64,000 bases of DNA from Acanthaster planci (GCF_001949145.1 NW_019091415.1:449135-513134); one strand, 5' to 3'; positions 27,601-42,600 are shown, counted from the first letter of the stretch. Translations and numbers: made by a program. Notes: generated by a model from the sequence alone, not told the origin.

Positions 27601-30600
27601 TAATTGTGAGAGGTATTTTTAATTTTGTGATTATGGTTTTAATATGTGTACATGTAAATATTATCACCTTTCACAACATATAAATCTGTGTAAAATTATC
27701 ACTCCTCGGTATATTTTATTGGCTAGGATTTCAACAGGTTGTTCATGTCCATCAAAAATGCTGATGTTCGAGACTTTAATTAAGTAACTCCAATTAAGTT
27801 GAAAGATGAACACAGTCATCATTGTTCCAGATATCAGCCATGACTTCCCTCATCACATCAGGCATTGGGAATTAATTCACTACTGAAACTTACATGTATT
27901 TTACCAAAACGTATATTAAAGACTTGAGATTTCAAGCAATACACCAAGATATGCATACAACCATAGTACCAGTACACTAGCCTTGAATTCTATCTGCATG
28001 CACCAGGTCAGCCAGCCGGGTGCATGTATAGAGTAACGTACCGACGTTTACACATCTACTGGTGGTGTGTTGGCCAAGAGAGCACAACAGCAATATGCTA
28101 TTGTTTCTGTTTCTGGTGTTATCATGGTCAGACACAGAGCACTGCTTTTCTTCGGCGGTCTTATCAAGCAAGGATTTGTTCTATCCATTGCAAAGATATG
28201 ATCTAAGGTGGTAGTTAACACTTTATAGCCTCCACTGAGTAAGTTTTTGGCACTTGTCACTGAAGATATTGTGACTGTTAGCGTTCAATGACTTCTTGGG
28301 GTTTTTTATTTACACTCTTGAACTTTCATTGTTCACAGTGTATCGATCTCATGTGTGCACCATCTGCATCCTTTAGAACATCTTCATAGCAACCTGCACT
28401 GAGTGACAAATTGCAGGGTTAGTAATGCATCACATCTGTATGTAATTTTCCCTGTTTGATTATTTCACAACTTTTCCCACACCAGTGTGATGATAATGTG
28501 TGCCACTCAGCAGGAAGTCTAGGCCATGTTAGAGGCCAGACCTCAGCAATCTGGATGGTATGCCTACCTAGACATCTTCAGATGGTACTCACACTGCTTA
28601 GACCACATGTAATTGTAGAATCAGGGCAGGTATGCAGAGAAAGTAAAGCAAGGAAGAAAACAGGGTGACAAATGTAGTGGATATGGGAGATGCGTGTTTT
28701 AACTCTGTAAGGAAAGGGGTCTTTTGGAAATTACTGAACAGTGTCTGGCAGATCAGGTCAGGAAAATTAAGAAAAAATCTGCTCTCAACAGCTGTAGAAA
28801 TTGAAGAAATGAAGAGGGAGATGGTCTGGGTCGGGGTTTTGCCAGGGTTAGAGGATGCTTTCACATCTTAATGAATGAGGTTTGATCTGACAATGATACC
28901 CCTAGAAATGATGGAATGGAGAGTCTTCAGGATACGGATGATGGTTCAGAAGCTAGTAGCAGGGATGTGACTGCTGCAAACGAAGACAGAGGCCTATCAG
29001 ATGACAGGATTCATGCAGGGGTGGATCATGGCACTAACTTGAAAGGAAGAGGATAGAATACGGAAGAGAACTGAAGAGGTAGTGTTATCAAGGGTCAAAA
29101 ATAGCATTCGTGCACTGTGTTGTGTTGCAAGAAAGTTGACGGATTCCACAAGGGCTGTTAAGAAGATTCTAGATCCAATTAAGATGAATGGTACATCTGA
29201 GCTTAAGTCTTGTTTATGCAAGTGCTTTCTTGTAATGGGATACGTAATGGGATACGTGGGGTACAAGCGAGCTGTCAAAGGCAAAAGGGAAACAACGCGT
29301 TGCCGAGAGGGTTGGCTTGAGGACAGATCAAGGACCTTCAAGGGGATTGAACTCAAGGACAAGTGTTGGGAGCACATTTCGGAGGTTCTGAAATCTGAGG
29401 ATGTGAACGTTCTTGGGACTTCAACATTCAGACTGACTTGTTGTTGTAGAACACAAAGAGTTGTATCACACTGTAAATGTGCATGTGCCCAGTGATGCAA
29501 GGGTGAAAAGCAAAGAGAAGGTCCTAAAGTACCACAATTTGGTGAGGGAACTTTGTAAGTTAAGAAGGTCAAGGTGAACGTCATTCTAGTTGCTGTGAGG
29601 TCACTGGGTGCCGTTCCCAGGTCACTGGAGACACATATCAGTGAGGTCGGCATGACTGTGAAGGCAAGGAGGCAATGCTGCACAAGGTGGCTCTCCCCGA
29701 TACTAATAGAATTCTATAGAAGATGCTCGAGATCTGAGGCTACGGGACACAGCTTGGCGGGAGTTGGTCCAGCAGGTAAGGATAAGATTTCATCTCACTG
29801 TGCGTCATCAAATAATAATAACATAATAATAACCGCGTGCGTTGGGTTTGAATACACTGGAGCACTATTGGTATCATGCGAGCGGCAATGTAATGTACAC
29901 AATTCTCTCAACTCAGTGACAGTAAAGGCAAAAAAACTAATCCTATTACCAGTAATGTGAACTGACAGTTGACATTTCAATGAAGTACACTGGTTTTGAG
30001 TTATTAGTAGGCCTACATCCTGTTAAGGTTGCGTTTTCAGTTATTGTCGGTAAAAAAATCGTATCGGATCGGACATCGGCCAATGTTCAAATTAAAACAT
30101 CAGACATCGGATCGGCACTTAAAACCTGCATCAGTTGTTCCTTAATATATTGTTTTAATTAAAGCATAATTCATTAAAGTTTTTCACTACTAAAAACAGA
30201 AAACCCCAGAGATCTTTGTTTTTTCATACATATTGTTTGTCATTTTGTAAAAAAAAAAGCGCTTGAAGAAAATTATTAGATTTTGTTACATTTCAACATT
30301 CCCGAAGGTGTTCATGTACAACATAGTTCACAAGCAATGTTTGCACACACAGACTTGTGCAGAGATTGAGTACAATGTCTGTATTTTTGCCCTGATAATG
30401 TGACTTTTTGCCACTTTGTTAAAGTAGAGAAACACAGAGACCGAGCTTTTTATTCATTGTTACTAGGAAAGTACACCAAATTTTGCATTAAAACTCTGCT
30501 AATTTCATTTTTTAAATCAAAGGAAGAAAAATGAAAGGAAAAGCTCCAAATCAAAATAGGATCGAAAAGTGAGAGGCAGTTAAAAAACTGACAAATTGGA

Positions 30601-33600
30601 TTGAGATATTTTAAATTCAGAAAGAAATAGTGTGTTCATCAGTGTTGTGGAAGTCCAACCTTAATTTTCCAAAGATGGAATGGGTTGTTCGTATAAAATG
30701 TTTAGGCTGGGCGAAAGGACAAAATATTATTACGTCTAACAGATTTTTCTACACAATAATAGGAAACCCACCTCCATACTTCCTACAATGTGTAATTTGT
30801 TTGTTGATAAGAGGCAAGGCATATTTTTGTGGAATGTATGGTAGTGCCATCCGGTCAATGTTCTACTACAAACATGGACAAAGAAAAAGAATGTGTTAAA
30901 GGTGGTATACATGTACACCATTGGTAAAATCCTGAAAATTGACTATCGAATAACCCCAAAATATATTACTTCAAAGAAAGTACACAAGTGCCTCAGTCAG
31001 TCTGTAAAATATTTCCACTCAGAATACTGTTATCGAGAAAACAGAAATGTTGTTCTCTTTTTCACGATGGTCGGCTGACCATCGTTTAAGAGTTTATTTC
31101 ACTTCATACATTACATTCGCTAGGCACCAATTTTGTGTGTGTCGTGTTTGCAGATGTTGTGGGAGTCTCTATGAATGAACAAGTAATACTAAAAGCAGCT
31201 AGAAAACATACAGACAGAAATTCATCAAACGCATTGTAAACTGAAATTATAGGTAACTGAGCTTAAGGTGTAAAGTAGAAAATAACTTGGATCACTGTGA
31301 AGTTAAATTTTATGTATGGAAAGGATTTTCTTAATGTGAAAACTTTGCAAATGGCATGTTCTTCATAAAATGGACCAAAAAGCAACCTCAGCAGTCATTT
31401 TTCAAAACTTCTAAAAGAGTGACTTTGATCATGTAAAATAAAAATTAGCACCTTCAGATTTATAAAAATGATTATATGGGGATAATTAGGCATAATACAT
31501 GTATGTCCTTATGGTGGACATTTGGTTGGCTACCAGTGCAAATCAAATGGAGTTGAATTCATTTAAAGTTTTACGTCAAAGTGTTTACAATAGAGGACTT
31601 GATTTCAAAACTTCTCTCAACAAGAAGGAGAATTCAGTACATTTTTTGACTGATGTATTTTAAAGCACCTTAGAAATAATTTTTTAAAAATATAAGCCAC
31701 GAAAAAAGAGCACAAAATTGACAGAAAGTGATGAGAAAATTTTGGTTTTTGACGGGCTAAGTTGAAGACTTTTGCCGGTCTAGTGCGGATGTAGATACCT
31801 TCTGCTACGTGTTGGTTTGTTAACTCAAGCACTGCTGACAAGTATATTGTGAAAAGTGTGGGTGCCAATGGACACCCCTGTTTTACTCCATGTGAGACTG
31901 AGAATGGTTCCGAGACCTTGCCACCTGAATGGACCTGGGCAAACATGCCATCGTGAAATTGCCGCAGTAGAGAGATAAACTTGGGAGGAATCCCATATCT
32001 AACCAGGAGGTGCCATAGGCCTTCCCTTGCAACAGTGTCAAATGCTTTTGAAAATCAACAAAGAGCATGAGGAGTGGTTGTTGTTGCTAGATGGCTTTCT
32101 CCTGGAGTTGCCGCAAGGTGAATACCATGTCTATGGTGCTGCGCTTGGGCCCAACACTGCATTGTGATTCTGGCAAGATGACCTTTGCAAATGGCTTAAG
32201 GTGATGTAATAGCAGCTTTCCAAAGACTTTGCCTGGGATGGACAAGAATGAGATGCCACGGTAATTCCCACATTCACGATGATCCCCCTTAAGCTTAAAA
32301 ATTGTAACGATAGTTGCATCACGCATCTGTTATTGAAGCTGACTGGACATCCAACAGTGGCTGAAGAACTCCAAGAGGCCTCTCACCGTCGGCTTTGACC
32401 ACTTCCATTTGGATACCATCTGCGCCTGCGGCCTTGCTATTAGCAGAGCGAGCAATAGTGGTCACAACTTCATTGCAACTCGGTGGATCATCTAGGTCAC
32501 GCTGAACTGGTCGTTGTGGAATGGAGTCAATAAGATCCAATTTGACTGGCTGGGTAATATTCAGGAGACTCTGAAAGTGCTCTTTCCATCGATGAAGGAC
32601 TGATAGTCGATCACAGTGGAGCATTGAGCCATCAGCCCTTAGCAGGGGTGCTGCAGCAGAGCTGGTTGGGCCGAAGACTCCTTTGAGGGATTGGAAAAGG
32701 CAACCATGGTTGCCCCTCTCAGCACAGGCCTAAATATCCTCAGCAATTTGAGTCCACCAGTTGTCATGCATGTGACGCAGTTCTCTTTGGGCAACTGCAC
32801 TGGCTCTGTTGTAATGCTGTCAGTCGGCATCTGAGCCGCTGTCTCGATAGGCCAGAAGTGCAGCTCGCTTTTTATTTAGCAGAGCCTCGATGTTTGCATC
32901 ATTGTCATTGAACCAATCTCAATTTTTCTTTTTGTGAGGACCAAGGAATCTCTGAGATGGCTCACGAATGGCATTGGCGAGTTGAGCCCAGTAAGAGTCT
33001 ACAGACTCATAATAAGGGATGAGTTTTGTGAGTGAGTCACTGATGGTAGAGTTGAGCTTTGTAAAGACTTCTGGGGAGTGGAGCTTGCCAACCGCTAGGC
33101 CTGGCTTAGGTTTAGGGGCAATTCTAGGTTGGTGAGTGCAAAGCTGCAGCTTCATTTTCGAACGTCTCAGCATGTGGTCTGTCAGAAAATCAGCACCGCG
33201 CATTGCGCGGGTAATGCAGACATCAGAGAGATGTGCTCTTCTTTTAATGACAAAATCCAACAGATGCCACTGCTTAGATCTAGGATGTTGCCAAGAGTTG
33301 TAATGATGATTTGGTAAATAGAAAAAGGTATTGGTGAAAGCCAGTTGAAATTCAGTGCAGAGGGCAAGGAGCCTGAGTCGCCGTTTGAGTTACTTTTACC
33401 CCGGCTGAAACGCCCAAAAACTGGAGACCAAATCGCTTAGTTAGACCCTACGCGGGTGTTGAAGTCTCCAAGAAGAGTTTTATCCTTGTCACAAGCTGAA
33501 CGAAGCAGACTAGACAAGGCTTTATAAAACTCATCCTTAGCTTCCTCTGGGCTAGGCAGCATAAAAGTAGGAGCATAAAAGTAGGAGTAAGTAGAAGAAT

Positions 33601-36600
33601 AAAAAGATGTTATCTTTGGAGTAGAAGAAAAAAAATATTAAAAACAAGAGCCGTTTCAGCCGCTGCCCAAAACACCTAAACTACACTTCATAAAACATGA
33701 CATCATGATGACACTGTCCCAATTGCCACATACACATGTAAATGTGTAACACAGCCTGGTTGAGTACATGCAAATTATCAACTAAATCAGACCTATGAAA
33801 TTGGGTTTAGAAAAGTGAAATATTGGGTTGTATAATGAAAACAGTTGCTATACTATAAAATCTGGAGTGCATGAAGACAATAAAAAAGGAAAGAAAAAAA
33901 TATTAAAATAACAAATACAAAAGCTGTGTCTGCCTGTCTGCCGAAACATTAAATAACAACTTACTCTCTAATCTTTGCACCAGCTCTTTATTCTTGGCAG
34001 CTTGTTCCAGGGTGACATTCAGTCCTTCGCTAGGAATGTACAACACTGTGTGTCCCTTCATCTTGTAATGTGTATCCGTAAGGCTGGCCATAAAGCGATG
34101 CAGTTGGGCTGAGAAATCATTCTTGATACCTTATTGAAAGCTGTTAAGGATATAGTTACGAACAGTATCTCAAAGTAACAATTACTGTTATCAATCATCT
34201 CTTTAAAGGACTAACATGAGGCACGTGTGTATACATTACTCACAGCAGTGCCACTTCTAAGATTGCTGAAGATCAATGCCTTGAAAAAAAAACACATAAA
34301 AATCACCGGATTCCTCCTTTAATGACCATGTCCATGAGACAAACTGGGTGCCATAATCATGAAGTTGCAAAGGCACAAATTTCACACTCTGCCACCAATA
34401 AAAACAGAATGAATTTTGATGCTTACTCTTTTTTACACCCCTAAACAAAAATTATTGTATTACAGGCCTTCTAATTTGGCACATGCAACCTTTCTTCCAT
34501 ACTTCCCTGAAGAAGCATTGTTCACGGGCTTTACTAATGAGCATTCGCTTAAATATATGTACTTGATGCATAACAATAAATCAGTAATGAAAGTCATTTG
34601 AGTAATTCAAATGTCTCAATATTTACTCCAAAGTCTAAAAACTGATGTCCAGAAATTTCCCACAAAATCAGGCATAGGGTTCTATGATATTCTCAAGTAA
34701 ATCAGTGATTTTGGTTTTGGTGTTAAAAAAATTTAAATAATTATTATCACCTTTCTTATCATGCTTTGTATCAAGTTTGTTAATCATTTGTTTATTTAAC
34801 CTAAAAAGGTTCTCTGATATTTAAATCATTTGACATGATTTAAATATTCCAAATGAATATTCAAATCATGTCAAATAAAATGTCAATGCACACTTTTAAA
34901 CTGGGCACTCATAAACAGGAATATCTGGAACTCACCAATATTTACTACTTATTTACAATAAACGTACTCGAGGACAAAGTACATGTAACAGCTTAACATT
35001 TGTTATAAGCAGCACACCATGACACAGTTAACATTCACTGGAGTTAAAGAAAAAGGAATTGTTTGCATCATTTTGTAATATTTATTTTTCATTTATGCTT
35101 AATAATCTGGAGTCTCTGTAGTAGTCTTGCCTATATGGACTCCATGTCAACTTTGAACCCTGGGGGTCTCGTCAATACTGCTACTGTAGTTGTAAACAGA
35201 ATTAAGAAACCAGACCCCATGTCTCAACTAAATTAAAACAAATTGGTGAATCAAGTAACCAATAGAACACTAGCAGTCATGGAAAGGATACTGTCAGGCC
35301 ACGATGTATTCTCAAAGAAGAGTGGTGCATAGATACTCTGCATCAGCCTTAATAGGCTCTCAACATGACCACTTTTGACAGAACCAAACTGTACCATCTT
35401 ATCAATGCTGCAAGAGTCTGCAATAATTCCATCTTTACGTATGAAGTAGCATATTTCATCCACAATCTGTGGAGGAATCCTATTATCAAGGGTCAGGCCT
35501 AGCTGTGGATCCACATAGATGACTAATAAGCGGGACAGGTTCTGAGGCATAAAAAAATCCTTGATAAAATCATGATGCTCTGATGTCCACATCTCTGTTG
35601 TTAGTGCACTCAGAACTGTATGTTCTTTCACAAATTGAACCTGAAACAAACAGAATGTAAGAAAATATTAATGATTAAAATGTTTAAGTGATAAAACGAT
35701 TTTTTTTACAACGCACATATACTACAATACATGTAATACATGTAATTTGCATGTTTGGTGAAAAGTGTTTTTTGAAGATTTATTGAAGGGAACAAACTTC
35801 AAAGGAATGATGCCACAAAATGAACCACTGAACTTCCCTCAAAACATTACCAAAAGTGAACTACCAGGTAGCTATAGCTGGGAGGCATGAATACTGGATG
35901 ATCAGACATTCATAATACTGCACCATTTTGATAGGTACATGTGCATGTACCATACATGTACATATTGTGTGAGAATTCATGGGCGTCAATTGCTCCTAAA
36001 AAGTAGGGGACAGACAAGAAACTTTGATCAGAACTATTGCAAGCACAAAGCCCCATTGGCATGGGGTTCATATGTTTTTCTCCATGAAATTCTCCAATCA
36101 CCCACTTTCGAAGAGGAGGACTAATCAACAGACCATTTTACTCCACCCCCCCCCGGAGAAAATGAAAAGTAAAGGTTGTGAACGAATAATTATAGTTCCA
36201 TCTTTTTTCTTTTTTTTTCCTTTTTCAGCTTCTTACCACATTGTATTTGTATAAAAACTGTATTGCCCTACTTCAGAAAACATTCTGTGCATTTTTTATT
36301 TTCGAAGTGGTAACTTGTACAGTGGGTAGATTTTCTCCATTCTGAGTCAATTTCTCCTGACCAAGGGTCCTAAAAGGTGTTCTTAAAAGGTGCATTCCAC
36401 TACATCACTAGATTCTGCATGTGACCTCATTATTTTGTGATCCCAAAGGTTACTTATAATGAGCAGTGCCATAATCAAGGGCCTGTTTATTTCACACAGA
36501 TCTGGATCATAATCAGTGATCCCAGGGCTGTTTCCTGCTATTCATTAGGTAGGTTCTGGTCTTAGTGAACCAACGATGCTGTTTTCTATGGGTGCATATT

Positions 36601-39600
36601 TTACAGTGTAGTGCAACCTTAAGCAGAGTTCTTAGCAGTCTAAAATTTTAACAGGTACAGGTAGGGCATGCAGATAATGCAGCCACCAATAATATGCCCT
36701 GTGCCACACAGTTGACAAACGCAAATATGTACATCACACACAAATCTGTTGTGTGCATGTACATGCAGGGTTCGAAATTCACGACAGCCAGTGCGGTCAA
36801 TGCCCTTTTACTTGCCTTGATGCCCCTCGGAAAATTGCATTGTCCACGGCCACTTTTGCTGTGCCCTGTGAACACTTTGGCCATTATGCCTTTTCCAGTG
36901 AGTTGTCAAAATTATTAACAATAAATTCAGCCCAGCGCTCGCCGGCCGTGCCGGTCGGCGAGACCATACCACGAGCGATCAGGCTTGCACAGCCCGCATG
37001 GTATATGGCCACATTGCCTTCACTCACGCAAACGCGTACTCACAAAATTTCTTAAGTAGCGAGCTGTTACTATAGTTATGCACACCCCCTGCATTACAGG
37101 CCAAGCCACGTGTGCGCTACATGGACTGTCCAGAGGGGGTAGTGTTGACTGTTCAACTTCATGTAGCAATGAACATCATGCGTGCTAGCAAGCACAGACC
37201 CGCACCCCTTATGGATTGCTAAGTACGGTGTCCCATAATGCACTGCTGCATATACCGCTATTGCACACTTTCGCATTGATCCGCTGCACGTGCACAAGCA
37301 CAAACCCGTACCCTTACGGATACATGTTGCTAATCGGAGTGTCCCATAATGCATTGTTACATATACATGTACATGTACCACCAGTGCACTCCGCATTGAT
37401 CCGCGCCATGTATAGTACGTACTTCAAGGGACGCGGACCAGCCATGTGGAATCAAAGTTTTCCTATCGGTACCAGCCCGCTGTCAGTTTGTACGACACGC
37501 GACAATGTCTCAGAAAGAAAATTTGAAACGTTCCTTTCATAAGGAGCTCTGCAACTCGGCTACAAAATGCAAGAAATTGGATTTTTTTCATGCATGGGTA
37601 AGAGGTGGTGTCACCGTGTGTAGCTCCGAGATTGGCAATGTTGACAGCACCGTGATTTCCCGAAATCTGTGCCAGGTGAAGATGCAGCCACGCCGGCAAT
37701 GCAGGCGTCCAAATATATCTCCCGCCCAGCATTGCTGGCAACAAACAAAAGTAAAGGGTAAAAAAAATAAAAGGGCAGCAGAACTTGTTAAGCCTTATTG
37801 CTCTTGTTTTCATGTCAGGGTGGGAAGCCTAAGGGGATGGCAGGGTTCTTGGATACAATGTAGATTATTTAGCTGGTAACTTGAAAGTCTAAAAGTCAAC
37901 AAAAGGGATGTGCACACATTTTCAAGTGTTTCAAGTTTCAATTTTTAAATTAATTTGACGATCATTTATGTGCAACTCATGCCCTATTCATAGAGTATAA
38001 CAATTCCTGGTGTTAGGTTTTTGTCAATTTTTTTCCACAATAAAGCAAAAGAATGCATTTTAGAGGTTGAACAGATTGTGTTTTGACAAATTTGCCTTTG
38101 GGCCCTTATCAATTTTCGACAATGGCCTCCGTGCCCTTTTAAGTGGCCTTGGTACCCCTGGAAATTTTGACTTCTCCAAGGCAAAATCGCCTAGGCCCCT
38201 AAAAAACGAATTTCGAACCCTGTACATGTACACATACATGTATATACTTCCATGCACAATCCAAAAGTACAAAGAAATACACATTGAGCTTTCAGCCAAA
38301 ATGGAGACTACCAGTATTATATAAAAGCAATTATGATGTGACTGACATTTCATGTGAAAGTCCGTATATGACTGCTGAGGATGAAAAAGTCCTTAGAATC
38401 ACACATAATGAATTACTTACAAATTTATGGTCTTTTCATTATAACTTCTGGTCTGATGACATTATTTTTGTATATGCATTGTACGTAGGTCATCATATAG
38501 TTGACTCTCATGAATACAAGGGCCTTGGGACAAATTATCTTGTATCATCCAAAACCTCTTTTTAAGCGAAAAGTATTTTCATACTCATACGTGTCGTTTA
38601 TCAATCGTTCTAGTTACATGTACATGTATGTGGCCAATTCATACACATGTTCTTGTTGATAGTGTTGTATACTGACAAACAGACAAAATAAATCAGATTC
38701 AACAAAAAAGATTTTCAAATTTGCAAATCTAGGAAATCCAGACTATTCACTAATACAGTTCATCAAAAGTCATCAAAGCAATCAAACTTAAAAGAATGGT
38801 CAACACACAAATCAGTTCACACTGTACATCTTAACATCAAAATCAAACTTATAGAATCATGATTTTAATATCATGCTTGACCAGCAGCTTTGGTGTATGG
38901 TGGATCCAAATGGGAATGCAAGACGTCAGCCTGTTGACGCAAAACAAAAGTTCAGTTCATAAAAAGTCTCATTATGCCAGACAAGAATAGGGCCAACTGA
39001 AACTTCAGGAAGATGAAACCAGCACCACAGCCATAGAGACAGTATAAATGCGGCCGCATAAATGCGGCAGCCAGTCGAACAAACTATCTGTGACACAAAA
39101 TAAGGCCCGTAGAATCATCAGCGCAACGACGGAGACCACACCTACTGTAGATTAATCAGGGCATAAACAGGGGAAGGTCTCAATATTCCTGAGAGATGAA
39201 GAACTGCAGACAGCAAGCTCATAAGTACATGTAAGGCTAGTGTTAATTGCAGTCTTGTCTGGAGAACTGTCTATGCCCAGCCAGCCATCAAAATATTTGA
39301 ATGTTGGAATTGCGGACTGGTGTAGGCAGCCACAACTTCCACCATTCGGGTGAAGACCCTGAGGGACAATGAGAGATCGAATGGTCGAATCTCGAAAGTT
39401 CCTCTGTTGTAGATGAATCAGAGGAACTTGTAAAAACCGTAGATGGACTGAAGGCGAAAGTAAGCAGTTTGCTGATCCATTAACAATAGCCAGGATAGAG
39501 TCAACAGAGATTGAAAACCGTAGAGTGTTTGGGATGCCCCCATGCAGAACTTCTAAGGGCAAAGTGAACCTCTTTTTTTTCTTTTCTTTTTTTGTCCCAA

Positions 39601-42600
39601 TGCTTGCCCATTCGATCTTGCCGGAAGGATTGGCATTAGGTGAAAAATATGGTCGGATGGACAGGCACCCCAAGTGCAAAGAATAGTCAACAACAGTGGC
39701 AAGAACTTATCTGGCCTTAGTGCAGACTTGCCAGAACCTTATAATGCCCTTTGTGTTGTTTGCGTGGGCTGACAAGGGGAGGGCAGTGCCAAGCTTGACT
39801 GGTGAACAGGGTGAATGAGTGAGCTGGCTCGGTGTGATTAGCCTACAATTCCATCGCCTCTATGAGTTTTCCCAGAGATGAGCCTTTCTTATAAAGAGGG
39901 AGAGGCCAGAAATGGGCGAGAGGCCAGAAATGGGCGAGAATTGCTTAAATATAGAACCTGCATTCCCATTCAGTGACAAACAGCCAGCTGAAAATCATGT
40001 TCCCAGTTCAAGAAAAATGAGTATTTTCAATGAGTTTTCTTAACTGAATGAAAAGAAAGGAATGTCCACAGTAGGTATGTAAGGTAAGTGTGCGCTAACC
40101 TTACATACACGTCGGTTAGAAGAGGGCCAGGATCCGGAGGTGAAAACAACAGGTTCAAGCTTCGGATCAAGGCAGCTGACCAGCAAAGAGAGTGAATCAG
40201 AGTAGAACCGCAAAGTCAAGATTATAGTTCAGGAGGAAGCAATGTGATGTTAGGACGAACACAACTTCCTACAAGACGACCCAGTGGGAAGAAGACGTGG
40301 AGTGTTTGCGCCCCTTATACGTGGAAGAGTTTGCAGACAAAATCAGACAGGGCTGGACGGGCGGGTAAGAACGGCCAAGCTGCAGATCACGTCCGAAAAA
40401 AGTGTTGTGGTGTTAGGACAAACACAGCATCCTTCTGAAATACCCAGCAAAAAAAGACATGGGGCATTTACAGCTGTTACGCATGGGGGAGGTGGTGGAA
40501 AAATCATGAAAGACGTCAGCTGGGCAGAAGCGGTGGAAGAATAACCAAGTTGCGGATCATGTTCTGGAGGAGGCTGTATGGGGTGAGCCGCAGTGGTGGG
40601 AGGCCCAAAAGCGATCTTTTGGGAAATCTCAGAGATGCCAATTTTTCAAAATGAAAAAGTGTAACCCTAGTTCTGGTTTCCCAATCAACCCTAATTTTTC
40701 GGTGCGACCCTATAAATTTTCACCGGCAAATAAAAAATAAATAAATAAAACAAAATTAAAAAATCCTGTTGTCTTTTCTTTCAAAACATAAACCAGTCAA
40801 CAACTTTTTCTTGCATCAAAACACTTGTATTTACCTGACTGGTATTGTGAAAGTGTGAATTATTCTTAATCATGTTAATTGTTGATTAAATTTGCACATT
40901 AATTCTGATAAATTTAAATCACTTTCGAGGCCATTTTTGGCAACATCTGTCCCATTCAATCAGCACAAAATATTGTGAAAAATCCTTACCAACTGACCCT
41001 ATTCAATCGGAAGCACAGCTATTTTTTCTTGGCCTAACTAATGTGCTTCTAGGTGTCGTAAGATCCAGTGTGGAAAATTTCATGTCAGCGTTACAAAACA
41101 CATTACAAAACACGAGACTTTACAATAAAGGCCCATTTTTGTGGTGTATTCATCTCTTAACTTCAGCTCACTTATTGCCATTGTGCAAAACAAGTCCAGT
41201 TGCTCACTAAATATCCAAGAATCAAATATTCAAGTCCTCTACTCCGGTAAACTTAAGCATGATCATCATGTTCGACACACATGTGTACAATATTGGTACA
41301 TGTACAGTTGACTCTCATTAATACGAGGGCCTTGGGACTTACAAAATTAGCTCGTATTATCCGGACCTCGTCTTACGCGAAAACTGCCGTTTTGCATGAA
41401 CTATGTATCACCAATCAACCGTAGGTAAAGCATACATGTACATGTGTACAAGTATGCATAACTTTTTGTTTAAAGGCACATAGTATCATTTTGTTACATG
41501 AGTTTGATTTTTAAAAGTTTGTTTATGAAAGTGAGATACAGTTTAATGAGTAAAGACTTGTAATAAAGAATGATTATAAAATGTAAGAACAGAGGAAGCG
41601 GAATTTCCACCAGTCATGTCGATTTGGAGCGACACGTCCCCGGCCCCGCACGCCATGATGAGATCCAGATGCACGCATGTAAGGTAAGTACTGTACATTA
41701 CCATTTTAGTTGGTAATCAACACCAGAGCTGCACTTGTTGCATATAACAAATGGGAGGAAACCAGCTATTGGTAGTGTGGACAGCACAGGGCAAATATTG
41801 GATTTTACTTTTCTTCCAAACTTGTGGTTATTTTCTTAAATATTTTGGACTGAAAACCATGGTTTAGTTATGATTTTTTTAAATTGAGAATTTATTGAAA
41901 TGTCAAAATCCGAAGGAGTGATATTTTCATGTTACGGTGGGGACTGGGGAGCTGGTACTGATTTCTAGACGGAGGGTGGGCGTTTTTTGGGGGGCCGGGT
42001 GTTTGGTTACGGAACACAAATTTTATTAGTTTCCTGGGGGGACTTTGGTCTTGGGTAATTTTGGGGGCGGGGAATCAAACAAAAGATTTCTTTTGTTCAC
42101 CACTGTCCTAAATACCATAGCAAATTCTAAGTTGGGTACAGGAACCCCATACGCCCATTGTTTGTCTCTCTTACAGCACCGGACACAAACGGCTCGATTT
42201 GCCGAGGGAAACCCGCAGCGCCGTTCTTCTGTACATGCATAAATTATGGAACTGCCTTTCCTAATTGAATGGACCGGCTGATTGACAAGTTGCCTTCAAA
42301 AAAGGTTGTGCTAAATAGACAGATAACAATAGATTTTCACTCAGCCAGTGCAAAAAAATGCTCACCTTAACCAAATCTCGTAACATCTGAGCTCGTGTTG
42401 CACATTTTTTCCCTCATGGGAATGTGCACAATTCAGTCAGGAATGGCAAATATGCTCATCTAAACCAGAGTCTCATCTTACCCAAGCTCGTATTACAGAA
42501 AGTCGACTGTACAATGCATAGATGTACAGGTACAATCACATTGCATATGAAGTGCAATCATGCCCATTCTGCCCCTTGTTCATCATAGCGTTTATGGGGT

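Larger units (their letters stand above)
36766..38222. mobile_element. hAT-like DNA element, non-autonomous
   Basis: Starts CAGGGTTCGAAATTC and ends GAATTTCGAACCCTG, a perfect 15-bp inverted terminal repeat of hAT type (CAGGG...CCCTG). The 8-mer tgtacatg abuts the left end and recurs at 38221-38228, overlapping the last two bases of the right end, so a target duplication is likely but not clean. A subterminal phrase, tgcccttttacttgccttga, has a direct counterpart at about 38130. There is no transposase; one 124-codon frame (37505-37879) lies inside. Confidence 0.75.

Noticed and set aside
28997-29683. 228-codon minus-strand frame as a gene
   Set aside because: The plus strand of the same place carries LINE C-terminal phrases (VRELCKL, LGAVPRSLETHI); the minus frame is a shadow and has no motif.
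39152-39679. 175-codon minus-strand frame as a host gene
   Set aside because: The neighbouring frame carries DIRS reverse-transcriptase motifs (GTFEIRPFDLSLSLRVFTR, YFDGWLG); the open frame is a shifted reading of a dead element.
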